DNA of 64,000 nucleotides from the NCBI GenBank assembly GCA_002205965.3, contig NADL03000625.1:124001-188000 (forward strand). The letters are read 5' to 3'. The stretch's first letter is position 1, and every line of letters begins with the position of its first letter. Shown piece by piece: positions 1-13,479 of this stretch. This DNA is from Kappaphycus alvarezii (taxonomy: Eukaryota > Rhodophyta > Florideophyceae > Gigartinales > Solieriaceae). The position numbers were made by a program, and so were the translations under genes. The notes beneath the pieces were generated by a model. That model searched no databases, had not been told where the DNA came from, and saw nothing but the letters and a program-made list of their open reading frames with translations.

Positions 1-1898
1 TCTCCCCCACCCCACCCCAACCACCTTCCACCTCCAACCCCCCTCCACCCCACCCAACCCACACCCTCCACATCCCCCTCTCAGCCCGCCAGGCCTATAC
101 ACCCTTGACGACTCCACAAACACTCCCCCCTCCCTTTCCTCATCCTCTTCAACCCATACCATCCCCAATCCCCCTTTCATCTCCCCCCTTCCGAATCCAT
201 CCCCGAATATTTACAAGCCTCCTCCGGCCGCGTCTACGTCGGCAATCACACTTCCCCAGCCTCCGTCCCTTGGAATTACTCCCAATTTCACCCGGTCGTA
301 CCCCTCGTCGCCCTGCATTTGATTCACACCTTGCCCTTACACCGTCGTTCAAACCCCGTCCATGTCCTCCGTCACCTGTCCGCAATGTTAAACTCCCAGG
401 ATGATGGCGGCGTCTTGGTCGGCAATTGGTCGGGCGATTATTCCCATGGCACACATCCTTCCGCCTGGACTGGCTCCTTGCGTATCCTTCGTCAATTTTG
501 GGATCACTTGCAACCCGTAAAGTATGCTCAATGTTGGGTCTATGCATGTGTCTTTACCTCGTTGTTACGCGCGTTGGGTATTCCTGCCATGCCAGTCACC
601 AATTTCGAATCCGCTCATGAGTCCACCAAGCCGTATAACAGAGTCGTCGAGTATATGTACTCCCATGATGGTGAGATGGTGGAGCGCTTGAATCGTGGTT
701 CGGTCTGGAACTTTCATGTATGGACTATGGCCTGGGCGAGGCGCGATGATTTGACCGCCGTGATGGAGGAGCATGGTGTCGATTATCACGGCTGGCAGGT
801 TGTCGATGGCACCCCGCAGGAGATGTCTGCGGGGGTCTTTCGGGTTGGGCCGGCGCCGGTGGCCGCTGTGAAGAGGGGATGGGAGGTCAAATATGATGCC
901 GACTTTATCATCGGGGAGGTGAATGCCGATTTGGTTAGGTATTGGGAACAGGAGGAGGGCAGTGGCAAGTATGTGCCTTGGCGGCGGGAGCGTAGGACGA
1001 TCGGGAAGAAGCTTAGTGTGAAGATGGTGGGGCGGGATGAACGGAGGGATGTGACGGGGTGGTACAAGTTTGAAGAGGGCAGTGAGGAGGAGAGACGCGC
1101 CTTCTTTAACCGCCCGTCGCATGCTGTGGAGGTGGAGGAAGGAGTGTGGGATGTCTCGTTTGGCATGTGGGCCCCGGGGAGGTACAGGTGGGGCAGGATG
1201 TGGAGTTTGCGGTGGTGGCGGAAAGTGGGGTGGAGGGGGAGCTGGAGGTGAGGTTTCGGTGCGTGTACGGTGTGACCGATTATACTGGGAGGATGGTGGA
1301 GAGGTTGGGAAGTATTGTGGAGGATGTGGTTGTGAGGGAGAATGGTCAGCAGGTGAAGAGACTGGTGGTGACGGCGGAGGAGTATGAAAAGGTGTTGGCG
1401 GTTGGAATGTCCACTATTTTATTCAAGTGCTCCGCAAAGGTGAAGGGGAGCGGGCAGCGGTGGGCGGAGGAGGCATTGGTGAGGGTTGATGTGGACGGCG
1501 TGTTGGAGGTCCACGCGCCTAGTGAGGCAGAGGTGGGGGAAGAGGTTATGGTCGGGGTCAAGATTATGAATCTGACGCAGTTGAAATTGACAGAGGTTGT
1601 ACTGTTAGTGGAAGGGGAGGAGCTGACCGGAACAGAGAGGGTGGAGATTGAAGACTTGGATATTGCGGAGGAAAAGGAGGTGCGCGTTAGGGTGGTTCCC
1701 CAGGATGTAGGCGATCGGCTGTTGGTGGTTAGCTTGGACACCGCAGAGTTGAGGGATGTGGTCAAGAGCGTCAATATTGATGTCAAGGACCCGTCTATTC
1801 TCTGGAGTGCCGCGGCGTCGGTGCGGAATGCCTGGGAAGGGCTGGAAAAGGATGAATTGGTTGAGCTCGCCGATCTTCACGGCAGGTTCGGTGCATGA
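1..1898 (+). CDS. Factor XIII-type (animal-like) transglutaminase, 5' end outside window, two frame slips
   Basis: Protein-glutamine gamma-glutamyltransferase, which makes Gln-Lys isopeptide cross-links. In order I see the end of the N-terminal beta-sandwich (LILFNPY, about 135-160), then EYLQASSGRVYVGN (from 205), NSQDDGGVLVGNWSGDY (385-440), the Cys box QCWVYACVF (530-555), the His box SVWNFHVWTMAW (700-735), the Asp box WQVVDGTPQE (790-820), the Ca-site-like VGRDER stretch with EEGSEEERRAF (1030-1100), and two C-terminal beta-barrels ending at the TGA of 1896-1898. All three catalytic residues (Cys, His, Asp) are present. The frame changes near 110-125 (a run of six C) and near 1175-1185 (a CCCCGGGG run). 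Both slips fall at homopolymers with family similarity continuing across, so they may be assembly errors rather than decay. No introns are evident. GC content is far above the flanking DNA. There is no signal peptide to judge, because the N-terminus is missing. Family assignment is certain; functional status is not. Confidence 0.9.
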
Positions 1899-4800
1899 TC
1901 TGCTAGTCAACTGTTGCCCCAATTGGCGGGTCTTGCAATGCGGATCAATCGTCATACCGCTGATCCGGGAGGACGTTGGAGCCCCGCGACCAGACTGAAT
2001 GATAATATCAATCCAAGGGATAGCTCTGAGATCGGTGCTGGTTTTGTTCTAAAGTTCTGTCACTATTTGATCCTTATCCTTTTCTGATACAATTTAGAAT
2101 CCTGAATTCAAGGAGCCAGTACAATGTAGATGCTAGCAAAGCATCGCTGCAGTATTGTAGTAGCGGACGTTTATACATTAAGATACCCTCTTGGAGCATT
2201 TCCACTCACAGTGCATTAAATATTCAAACTACCAAATTAGGTCACATGCAAATTTTTCTCCAGTCGACGAAACAAAAGCTAAAACAAGTAGCCCCTCCTG
2301 CAATTCCCGTGCCAGATTTCAATCTTGAATAGGGACATCCATAATTATTGACCTATAATATAGTGGGAAAGCGGATACAAATCTTGATCTAATCTTAAAT
2401 ACTGTACATTACCGTTCATCCCCGCTCATCCCCCCAGCTCGTCCATCTACATTCCGCTCTACAATAAGCCAGAGTTCTCGTATTCGTGCTTGCATTTTGT
2501 CCTCTATTCCCTACAGAACTGCAACCGTCACAACCACAGACACTAGGGATTACGGAGGAAAAACAGCAATCAGAAGGTCTAGCTTCACACCGATTGAAGA
2601 CGTAGCTATTCGCAAAGCATATGTAGCAGAATCGTAGCACTATGTTATTTCAAGGGAGCAGAAGGGATACACATTCAAAGTTTAGGAGCTTTTCAACAGA
2701 AAGTTCCAGCAAAGAAACAGGGAGCTTGGCTCTCTAGAATCTGTGAAAACTAGATGCTGGCTCAAAGGGAATATGTGTGGTTTTCCTGGTGCTACACTAC
2801 AGTGTTGAGATTTCATTCTACCAGTGTGTATCATTATAATATTTTAAAGATTGCCACTGCATTGTGTAACGGGGTTTAAATCGCAAGAATCGAGGATTAT
2901 TGTGAACAGTTTTCCGCTGCATGCAAGCCTGGCGTAATTTATTGCACAACCACATCGGCGCATTATGTTCTCATAGAACACCTCTCAAATATTCTTCAGC
3001 ATACCCTTCTCCCCAGTGGTGAATACGACACTACACCATAAATATGATGTAAAATAAAGCATAATTTGGTAATATATTTCGAAGTTGATGTGTAGTACAA
3101 CCTGCTCGGACACTTTCAAATATTGAAGTTCGCTTGAGGGGCACCAAACACTCTTTGTGTGTTCTTTCGCAGAGCCTTTCTCGAAGTGGACGACAACTTT
3201 TCTTTTTTGAAGTAAGCTCCATGAATGTGTATAGAAAGCAGGGCCATCTGAGATAAAAACCATCCGCGAGCAAATATAGCAAATTCCGATTCTGAATAAT
3301 CAATTCTACCTGAAAGGTGGGGAGGGCATGTACCGTTAGCGATTTCGTTCGAAAGTGTAGAAAATTTTAAGACATTGATTTCATAAGCTCGACCTGGAAT
3401 GTCAAAGGAAGAATTCCAGCCCCGAAGTGTTTTATTCCATTATTTTCTAAAGTTATCTGCCTCCCCTTCTTACTCTTCATATTGTCCATGGTACGCTGTT
3501 GGATAGTTTTTCCATCTCTTTTTCGTACAATTGACACTAACATCCCAGGAAACCGCCTCCTGCCCGATCTGGTCATGATCTTGTTGCTATCATCTTCAGG
3601 TTGCGAAAGAAGGTATGTCTGCCTGAATCGCGGGACGACACCGTCTCAGAATCATTGAAGAAATTTTAGCGCTGTAAAATGGCCGGCCCTTACGTTATCG
3701 TTAATTAGATCTGAGACAGACCCTTGCGCTAGTAGGGGATTAGCTGCTGTGGTCTTTGGAGAGATATAAAATCTATTTGCCAGTAAAATAATCGCAGTGG
3801 GAGCATTGTAGGTTGTGTATCTCAAGATCTTACATTAAATGCAGAAAGATGGGCCTTGCCAATTGAAATATACGTGAAAATATCTTTGGTCTGTAGACCG
3901 CTATCGAGGATAAGTACTCATAGCACAAACGTTTCGTAGCTCCTACTCTGCTCCGTTCAATATTTTCGGATGTTTTGAGTCTTCATTGTATCTGAAAAGA
4001 TTCTGAGAGACCATACGAAAGATGGGTACCATCATTCGTAAATGTAAAAAAAATTGTCGGTTGGCTGATAGTCTCATACATGGACAAGCATGGTCACTTG
4101 CATTATTGCAGTTAATTGTGATGAAGATAACATTATTTTTACTTTTGAGTCATATTTTCCCTAATATCGGTAATTCAAAACTAAGCGAGCTCACCCGAGC
4201 GGGCGATCTCTGTAAGCTGTTTGTCGGAATATACGCATGATCGCTGCCGGTCATGAAAGTCTAACGCAAGAAAAAGATAACATGAGAACAAAGGCGACTT
4301 GTTGACAGCGCGACAAAGTCGAGGGGGGAGGCGGGAAAGAAAAGCAGGAGAACAACGAAGACTGGAGGAGAGTACGAAAGGAAAGCCTGGGGTCGTGTAT
4401 ATACGGCTTTCTGCCTGTTGCAGGAGGATGTGCGCGCCCCTCCGAAATATTTTGGGCGGGAGGGCGCCAAACTCGCGAGGTTCCGAAATTTCCAAATTTT
4501 GGCTGCAGGTAACTCGCAGGGAGTTTTGGTAATCTCTCGAGACCCTTGTTTTTTATATCAACTTCAGCTACGTAGCGTTTTCGGTCGCGAAGCTGAAACT
4601 GTGCCTAGCGCGGAGGCTAATACTGGCAAAGAGTCTCGGGTCCCTGTAGTTTGGCTTCACATCTTGTGCAAGCCTCTTCCTATCACTAACCAATTAACTG
4701 CCCATGTAAATCACTAAATGATATGTACACGCAGAGTTGGTGAGAGGAAGAGATTAAATTCATTCTATAAACACAGCAAATAATTGAAAATATTAAATTG

Positions 4801-5450
4801 GTTGATCAAACTATCTCATTATGTTGCACAATGCAAAACGTTCCATTATATATACTGGTGAATATGGGATGTAGTAGAAGCGATGCTGTGGTAATTTTTG
4901 ATGAAATGATCTCAAGTACACCCGGAAACTAAAACCCCGGTTATCTAATATATTTGAATACTGAAATTCCTATTATTTTCTTTGATATTTTCTACGTTCA
5001 TATAAATGCCATGTAAATGGATTTTTGGATCAAAATGGAAGATGAAATATAGCTGCATTCAATATATCAATATATTCAAGTTGAGGGAGAAAAGTTCAAT
5101 TTTTTATCAAATTAAAGCCCGTTGCGAAGATTGGGAGTCGACCGCCCCATCAATTCAGTCTCTGCTATAGTGTTTTACTTGCATTCGTACCAACCAAAAT
5201 TCAAAAAAAGTAAAAAAAAGGAATTTAAGACCATAGTTTTGAACCGTATGGATTCATATACAACAATATCAAGGGATTGCCTCCGGTGGCTTAATCTTAA
5301 GACACGGTGGCTTAATCTTGAGACACGTTTTGGCTCTTATCAAGCTCGTGCTGTTTAGGGGGAAGTAGGTGATGGAAATTCACAAGAAGAGCTCGCAGTT
5401 TCCCTGGCAAACACAAAAAAGTCACGAGGATAACTCCAAGGTGGCATAGT
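1899..5450. other. AT-rich intergenic DNA, no gene seen
   Basis: After the transglutaminase stop the sequence falls back to AT-rich composition. Short open frames occur on both strands (for example a cysteine-rich one at 2416-2640, minus) but none shows a domain or consistent coding character. A purine-rich, GC-richer patch lies at about 4180-4520 and contains a small GC hairpin, listed separately. I see no RNA gene or recognisable element. Confidence 0.5.
4434..4467. repeat. Short GC-rich inverted repeat
   Basis: The arm GCGCCCCTCC (4434-4443) is complementary, with one bulged base, to GGAGGGCGC (4459-4467), across a loop of about 15 bases. It sits in a GC-rich patch within AT-rich DNA. It could be a remnant of a GC-rich element or a protein-binding site. 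Nothing else supports a function. Confidence 0.4.
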
Positions 5451-5459
5451 ATTTATTTT

Positions 5460-6200
5460 TTATGAGATTTTATGTTTCAGAATGATAAAATTACCTCAAA
5501 ACTTCTTTTCCAGACGTTTACTACGAGGAAAATTCGATTTGAATAAGACTCGAAGTTTGAATAGACTTCCTGAGTACGATTAAGTGGATTATTGTGATAA
5601 ATTTAAGTTGACAATTCTCCGTTGCGAGCAATTATTCAAAAATATAATAGCTCTGGTGACTATACAGATATCAATGATGGTCTCGCTGACACTGTAAATT
5701 TAGACGGCAAGCAAAAAGAACGGGGGTATTTACTTATTGTACTTATTCTATAAACCCATTCAGAAATTCACATATTCATAGTGCAGCAACTGAAGGATTT
5801 GATTGCAATGCTCATGTCTTGTCAGTTGTCAGTTATTTTCTATTCTATATATAATTTATAATTCCCGTTACAGGTTTGGTTTGATGTATCGGGTATTCCA
5901 ACTGGAACAGAAGTATATCGCATTAGTTACTTCAACCAAATCTTTTTTAAGTGAACATTGCGCATGTTCATGTGGCTAAATACCATGAGAGGGGTAAAAT
6001 TAAGCCCAAATAAATATTTCTAAATAGTTCTTTCAGACAGTACTGGAATCATCCGGAGTACCTGCACCCTCTTATTTCATCCCAGTTATAGGTAGAACTA
6101 CGGCTGATTATACGAAAGTGAGTTTTAAACACGTCTTATCGAACCTACGTGTCCCTATTTCCTTTTTCCGTATGTGAGGAGTAAAATCAATCGTAATTAT
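5460..6200 (+). pseudogene. Decayed coding-like sequence, unknown origin
   Basis: Stretches on the plus strand read like real protein in changing frames, for example SGDYTDINDGLADTVNLDG (about 5650-5710), WFDVSGIPTGTEVYRISYF (about 5880-5935) and SSGVPAPSYFIPVIGRTTAD (about 6048-6110). The residue mix looks like true protein rather than translated AT-rich noise, but no frame stays open. I do not recognise a family. It may be a fossil of a host gene or of a mobile or viral element. Confidence 0.3.
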
Positions 6201-9200
6201 TATCAGCTGATAATTTTATACTAAATTAGAAATTATTCGTTTTTTGAGAACTGACGTCACCAGCGACCACGGTATCTACCACTGGTAGCATTTTCGGGTC
6301 GGCATTCGGTACTTAGAGTGGAGAGTTGAAGGTTCATGAGATAAGGTATACAAAAAGCAGCTACCAGAAACCCTTGAGTTCTTTGTCCACGTAGAACTTT
6401 GTATCTCTCGACATGGTGCCATAAACTGTCCCTCTAAACTTAACTACAAATTAAATCATCTTATAATGGTGGATGTAGATCAAGGAGTGAAGAAATCGAA
6501 TGAAATACTAAATACCTTAGTGCACTTTTCGTTTTTGCCTCGGATAAAGGGTGTTTCCTTTCTGACCTAAACAGATACCTCCGGTCAGGCTTTCGGTTCA
6601 TTCCCCTGACCATTGTGTAGTTTGCTGTACATTTGGCGTGAATTATGAATCAACTATCAGAGGTGGATATATACCGACAGATTTCAAAGTGTTTTGGTCA
6701 CAATGCCTACATGAGGGCCCTAGAAAAATTAGGTAACACCAGGAGAACAATTAATTCTTCTCCTAATCAAATTAAGTGTCTCACTCTTAAGTAAATACTT
6801 TCTAGACATCGAAGACGTGATTTTGAAAAAGGTATTAACATTGATATAACGGAGAAAATAAGCTTTCGAAACTTCAAGTATTCTGAAATTATAAGAAAAT
6901 GTAAGTCTCATTTGCGAAAGATAGCAGCACCAGTTAGATATTGTTTCAGCTGGTAAACTTTAGATTTTTTAATTGGGTCAAGTGATTTGCGAAAAATATT
7001 GAAAATTCTAAAAGGTAGGAAAAATTTAAGAGGTTTTTGAGTTCAACTACTTTATTTTATTCCGTGCTAAAGTTAATCTCAGTTAATCATATAATTTTAT
7101 CGCTTCAGTAAACTGACATATTCTTGACCAACATTATAGATAGAAATATTATCGCTGAACGTAAAGTGAAAGAAACAGAATGGGTCTTTTTCGTTCAAAA
7201 AAAATTTGTCATGAGTCGTGACTATTGGAAGTAATACCTTTACTATTTGCAAATTTAAGCCTGGAAGGCCTCTTCTCAATGATTTCTGTGAACAATTTAA
7301 GTCAACCGATAAGCTTACCCTCTCATTTCTTACACCAAATAAGCTTCTCAGACATGTATTAGAGATACAGAGAACTTCTTTCTCAAATTTTTGATTAGTT
7401 AAAAAATGGGGTGTTAAGCAGAATAGCAGAGCTAATGATTATTTTTCAGAAAATGTCTCAAAAACTGAATGTTACATGCGCTGAATTTCCGAGTGGAAGT
7501 TTTCTTTTAAATATCAATTTATTCTTGTGAAGATTCGAATATTGTAACAGCCGTTTGTTGATTCTTACAACTATTTATTATGGACTATTTTCATTACAAG
7601 AAGCTAGAAATAAACTGAGATACCTTACTAGAAGGAAATCAATGATTTTCATAACCCGCAAGGCAACTCATAGATTTATATGTTCTATGTACACGCATTT
7701 CCTACAATATTAAAAACAGAATTGTCTATTTTTACAGGTCACAGCATAAAAATAACTTAAAAAACCAAAAGAAAAAATTCTAGTAGATTTTCTTTTTATT
7801 TGAAAATAACCATATACTAATAATTATGTTAAGTATGAATAGATCTTTTCGGATAAAACTGCGTAAGTATTTCAAGAACTAGCTAAAATTTAGCAAATTG
7901 ATGCTCAAACCATTTCCGTGTCATAAAGCTTTTTAAATATTTATGTAGAAGAAATTTCGGCCCAACTGTATTTTGATCTTATTGACCCTTGTGATAGTTT
8001 ACATATTTTCATGTTTTTAAATATGTTTTTCTTACTATTTTAGCTAATTTCATGAAAATTTTATTTAAAAATTCATTGCTTTTATTCGCATCTTTTTACT
8101 GTGTAACACGAAATTTTCCATTTCGCCATCATAAATCGGTTCTAAATTTGTAATTCATCTATTAAAACAGCTTCTAACTATATCAGGATTATAAAGAGAC
8201 ATGACAATCCCTTGTATGCCCGCGTTACAGTGAAAAGCGTCAGATATTACATATTTACCAGAAATATTGCTCAGAAGAAACAAATACCGCAAAAATTTAC
8301 ATCAGGGGCTCTCCAAAGCTTTTAAGCTCAAAATATCGTTTTCACAGTATTTTTACTCCTAATTAATATGGATTTTATTTTTTTAAAGTTTAATTTTAGG
8401 CAATTTACGAACATAAAGTTGGGATTGATATAAAGGTCAAGAAAGTATATGAATATTCAAGTTGCTTAAAGTCACAAGAATAATTATTTCAAGAAAAATT
8501 GAGAATTCAGAGGTAAACACTCTATCAAATATGTGATAATTAAGCACAATGAAACTGTTTTCTATGTACATTAGTGGAATGTGAGTTTACACTTGTATGT
8601 CGTAAAAAAGTTCTGCCGGGAGGTTAATTAACAAGAATGTTTTGTCACTCAAAAAAATGTTTTACCTTGGAAAAAACTGGCACTCAAACATTGATTTTAT
8701 TTTTTTAACGATAACTAACATCTACTCATAATCATCTAGATTACATGAATGGGCAGATTTTGATAAGATCATTAGAGTATTTTCAGTCAGAATTACGCTA
8801 CATTTTAGACCAATTTTTTATACTACGCATCTGATTTTTCAATAATTATATATTTTTTTACATTCATGGTTGCCGTTAAGAAATCCCCAATGGTAAGAGG
8901 AGGTGTTTAACTTAAACATTTAATAGTTTTTGGAAAATATAATCGAACATCGTGATGCTATTAGACCCTGCTGTACTAGAATTTATGTTTGAAAAAACTA
9001 TGAGAAATTATAAAGGAGTGTCAAGACAATATTTAAACAAGAATAAAAATGGAATCAATAAACAAGAAAAGTAATTAAATAGTCTTCAAGGCTTTGAAAA
9101 TGGTACTATATCAAGCAAAAAATTTCCTGTAGACTAAAATAACAGATTTTAGTAGAAATTAGATATTATCACTCGAATTCATTCCCGAAATAAATTTTGA

Positions 9201-9770
9201 TAGATAATGCTTTTATCTCTAAAACACTTTGTACTGTGAAAGGCCTTCTGATGAATCTCCTTCAGAATATTGAACGCGTATGGCATGTTCATCTACAATA
9301 GTTGAGATATATGATCTATTCCCATATACAAATTATAAATACTCATAAGGCTTGAAAGAACAAACTATGTATTTTTCCCAACCTCTTTCGTGAAAAAGTA
9401 TTTGGTTTTGAGAGCGGATAATGTACAGTTAAATAATTACTATGATATATTTTTCTTTAGTAGAACCACTTGAAGAGATGAGGCCGCCAAATCAGCCACA
9501 TTTTACAAAAGATAATTCGTTTCTTAAGAGAAGTTTATACATTTATACATTGCTTCTCATGTTCTTGCTTCCTAAATCTCTTCTCACGTTCTTGCTTCTG
9601 TGCAAATATGTTTTTATACTTCTTGATTATCATTTACTGTTGGTTCATTATTTCGGTGCTATTGTTCTCTTCTACATGGTAGAAAGTTTCTCTCCTTTCT
9701 AGTTATGATTGAAGACACTGAACAGTCTTAACTTTTATGACAGTGAGCGCATCACATCTGATATTAATAC
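6201..9770. other. AT-rich DNA, nothing recognised
   Basis: This is very AT-rich with many A and T runs and only short, unconvincing open frames. No terminal repeats, no tRNA promoter boxes and no domain-like peptides were noticed. Confidence 0.5.
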
Positions 9771-10260
9771 TCTTACCGTATGGATTCGAGTGCTGCCAAT
9801 TTGGCCAGCAGAGTCATGGCCATTTTACAGTACCCGACTGTAAATAGTACACGCCAGTGGCAAGCTAGTGTATTTACGGCCGGATGGCATGACACTCGAG
9901 CAGTCCAGAATGGTAATGAAACATTTTATAGAATGAAGAAGAGCACATGCGGGCGCGGCCTTCGGTTCGTAAGAGTATCGCCGTTTCAGTTTCACTCTTG
10001 ATAGTATTTTCGACCCTGTCAGTGCAAAATGGAGCACAGGAAGTTTGCGCCATATGAAAATGCGCACCGATTGGTGGCCGCTATATATATCTTAGCTTAT
10101 CGAATGAAGGGGTCAAAGAGGCGAAGAAATAATGCAGCTAGTTCTTGGCGTACTGAGTAAACAACATGGGTGCACTGCGGAGTACACACGCCAGCCTTTC
10201 GACGTCAGTTATCTACCTGCTCCGTCAGGTACTATCTCCATAATCTGTCCCTCTATTTCA
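9771..10260. other. GC-richer island, unidentified
   Basis: Base composition rises clearly above the flanking DNA over about 490 bases. A 73-codon open frame (9780-10001, plus) and its minus-strand shadow give no recognisable domain. No terminal inverted repeats or poly-A tail were seen. It may be an eroded transposon or gene fragment; I cannot assign it. Confidence 0.35.
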
Positions 10261-13200
10261 GATCAGAAGTCCATATCTTTTCTTTATTTTATTCAAAATT
10301 GACATAAATACAGCTTATATGAGATAAATATGCATCATCTATAAGCACTAAGCAAGAAAATTCCCTGTCAATTATATAAGAGCTACTTTTAATTTGAAAA
10401 ATTTTTAAGTCTAGAAAATATCGTTCTGAAATTAGGAAATCTAAAGCCCCTGTGGCTTTGGTAATGAATAGATGGTGTAAAAATATCTGTAGAAACATTT
10501 AATAATTAAAGAAAGGTCTACTGGAATAAGTATTAATCTATCTTGCAAAATACTGAGGTTGCTAACGTTCGGCTTTCAATGATTAACTATAAACAATGAA
10601 ATAGAAATATGTTGGGCTTTGCATTTTATTACATCAAAATATAGCTCATTTAGAAACAGTTTTAAAAATGGACGAAATAAGGTACTGTATAAGATATTAA
10701 TAGAGTACAGATAGTGGGGAGTATTGGCCTAAACATTTAGATATATTTTAGAAATTATGCCAAGCAAGAATTGCCTAACTTCACCGATAATTGAAAGAAA
10801 TGAAATTTTATAAAAGGGTCACAAGGAATTAGTTTTGATCTAACAAAACACGTCTGTTAATGAGGCTGCTATATATTCTTCTCAATAAAGTAGGCCAAAA
10901 AAAATTTCGTAGAGATGAAACAGCTTTAAAAGCAGTTGCAAATTATGATAACATCAATTCATACCTCTCTTTACTATTTCATTTAAGTGGAACCCAATCT
11001 TTTGATTATGTATAAAAGAGAAATAAGAGGTACAGTAGGAACTAAAACTGTACATGGGCATAAAAAGCGTAAGTTTTTAACTGGTCGTAAGAAAAAAATG
11101 GCAAAAAAGTGAAATGTAAAACAAAAATGAATAAAATGAAAAAAAGAGATGAGTCTGATTGAAACTTATAGAATTTATGGGTATAGAAAGGTGATTCAGA
11201 AACTGACGGCGGCCGAGTATTTTGGGAATTGTAAGGAATCATTAATTAAATTTCTCTATGGGAGTTTTGGCGCATAAAATTAAGGGAATAAAGAAAATGC
11301 ATTGTTTATCGACTTATGTTTCGTCGGGAAACTAAGACTGCCTTCAGAATCAGTGTTAATTTTAGGAAGAACTTCATTTCATAATAAAAATATAAGAATA
11401 CTCTTCGAAGCTAAAAAAATGCGATGAAAATTACTATCACGCGAATAAAAAAGTCCATGGAATCCACCAAGGGTCTTTCACTCTTGAGATCGTTTATCTA
11501 TTTCTAGGATGTAATTAAGTTGAAACTGGGGTAAAAATTTCCTTATTAAGGGTATAAATGGCCACGGAAAAACAGTTGGAAAAATTACGGTACTTATAAT
11601 CTATATTTCGCGAGTATATTCTGACCATGAAACTACTTTTGTCACCTGCGTATCATATTTTCAGTATCAATTGAAAATGAAATTTATTCGCTACCATAAT
11701 TTGCTGTATAACATAATTCTTTCCGTGTAAGATAAAATTTAGCTAGATAACTAGATAATATTAAATATGAAAGAAAGAGTACCAGATAATGCTATGTAGA
11801 AGTATGACTGGGACCGATCAATGAATGATTAAATTATGTTATTACCTTTTTGGAAGTTTAAAAATGTTGGTATTATGAGAGAATGCTATCGGGTTTTCAC
11901 TACAGTATTTTTACGTCTATTAAGTTAGTAGACGTCATTTATCATACCTAAATCATTCAAAAAGGCTACACGGAATTAAAATCTATTTATACCTGCAGAC
12001 TATAGTAATAACATACCGTCATTAAATTATTTGAGTTGTGTACCGTTGCAAGACAGTCATCAAATCATATAGTTGTATTATTTCTCAAAAAGAATGCTGA
12101 GATGGGAGTAAATAATCGAACGACAGAGCAGACGGAATGTTTGAAAAGGAACGGCCTTATCTTAAGCTTGTAGTGTATTATAGAAGATACAAATGATTGA
12201 AGTGAGATAAAGAAAAAATGTTTTCTGTCTGTGATTAATAATGAAGACCTAGTTTGGCAAGGAGGTGAGTACCAACTGTGGATATATAATATTTATTCCG
12301 ACAGAAATAATGAGATCATCGGTGCCGTGGTACTGAAGAGTAACCCAATGGGGGTAAACTTCTATTTGCATCTCGAAGAACTAATTTTACTGGTGTGAAG
12401 TTTCTGCTACGTGTTATTTCAGAAGTGGCAAGGTATCAATATTTAGGCCATTTTAAAGGCCCATGAAACTTGGTGCATTGCGCAGGTACAGACTGGGTAA
12501 GAAAATCACATAAGGTATTTTCGAAACAGTGCGGAATTGATAGTGCTCAAAATTGAATGCCCTCAGCTCAAAATACTCAAAATACTTTGATAACAGTAGC
12601 TGCGCCGTTCTTTGCTTCAGTATCTGCGTATATTTCTGCATTAATAAATCTTAGGAGTACATGCGAGACTTAAAGTATTCATAGCCAGGGTTCGTCCTTT
12701 CTTCTTCTACGAGAAACTCTATTACATTTGAAAACAACTCATTTCAAAAAAAGACATCTTGCAAATCATTTAGCAATATATTTATCCATTACGACAGACT
12801 TAAGAAGAAAATTAAAAAAAACTGAAAATTTTATTTCTTATCTTGCTAATGAATTCGAGGAAAGTAGAGTATTAACAACTCTTAAAATCCTAACAAAATC
12901 CATTACCATCAAGCGTCTTTAGTCATGAGATATATTACACAGGAGCTATAATTGGGCTTCTTTTTTTATATTTCTAATTCCCCTGACGATTTCAGGGATA
13001 TCAAAAAACCTGAGATCTAACCAGTTTAAGAAATATCTCTCATATGTATTATTGTTGTTAAAGTAAAAATGAGACCATATATTCGTGTATGAAAAGCGAA
13101 AACGGAGAAGTTGAGATTTTCATAGCTTATGTTTTATGTGAGGGTCATAAGTTTTAGAAAAAACACTTATGTGATGAGTACATATAAAAAATGTATAATT

Positions 13201-13470
13201 TTGCCTTCCTTCTGATTCATTATTGCTGCTTCAAATAAAACAAGAAACCAAATATAAATCTTTTGAATAGAAGTTTCCAATTAAATAAGTACTTAAACAG
13301 CATTTACCCAAAAATATCCCGAAAAGGTTCATGGAAAATATTACGTCATGAAAATACATGAGATTCGATAAATAATCTACAATTTAAGTACTCAGTATTT
13401 CTATTTTTCCTGTTTACGTCAATTATACATATTGACCATCAGGTAGAGGACTAAGTTAATGAAATATGTA
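10261..13470. other. AT-rich DNA, nothing recognised
   Basis: AT-rich sequence with only short open frames on both strands (such as 11042-11242 minus and 12728-12922 plus), all rich in Phe, Lys, Ile and Asn as expected of translated AT-rich noise. No repeat structure or RNA gene was seen. Confidence 0.5.
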
Positions 13471-13479
13471 CTTAGAAAC

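Noticed and set aside
149-1166. Long minus-strand and alternate-frame open frames over the transglutaminase
   Set aside because: They are shadows of the GC-rich plus-strand gene, Arg/Pro-rich and without domains, while the plus frame carries all family motifs.
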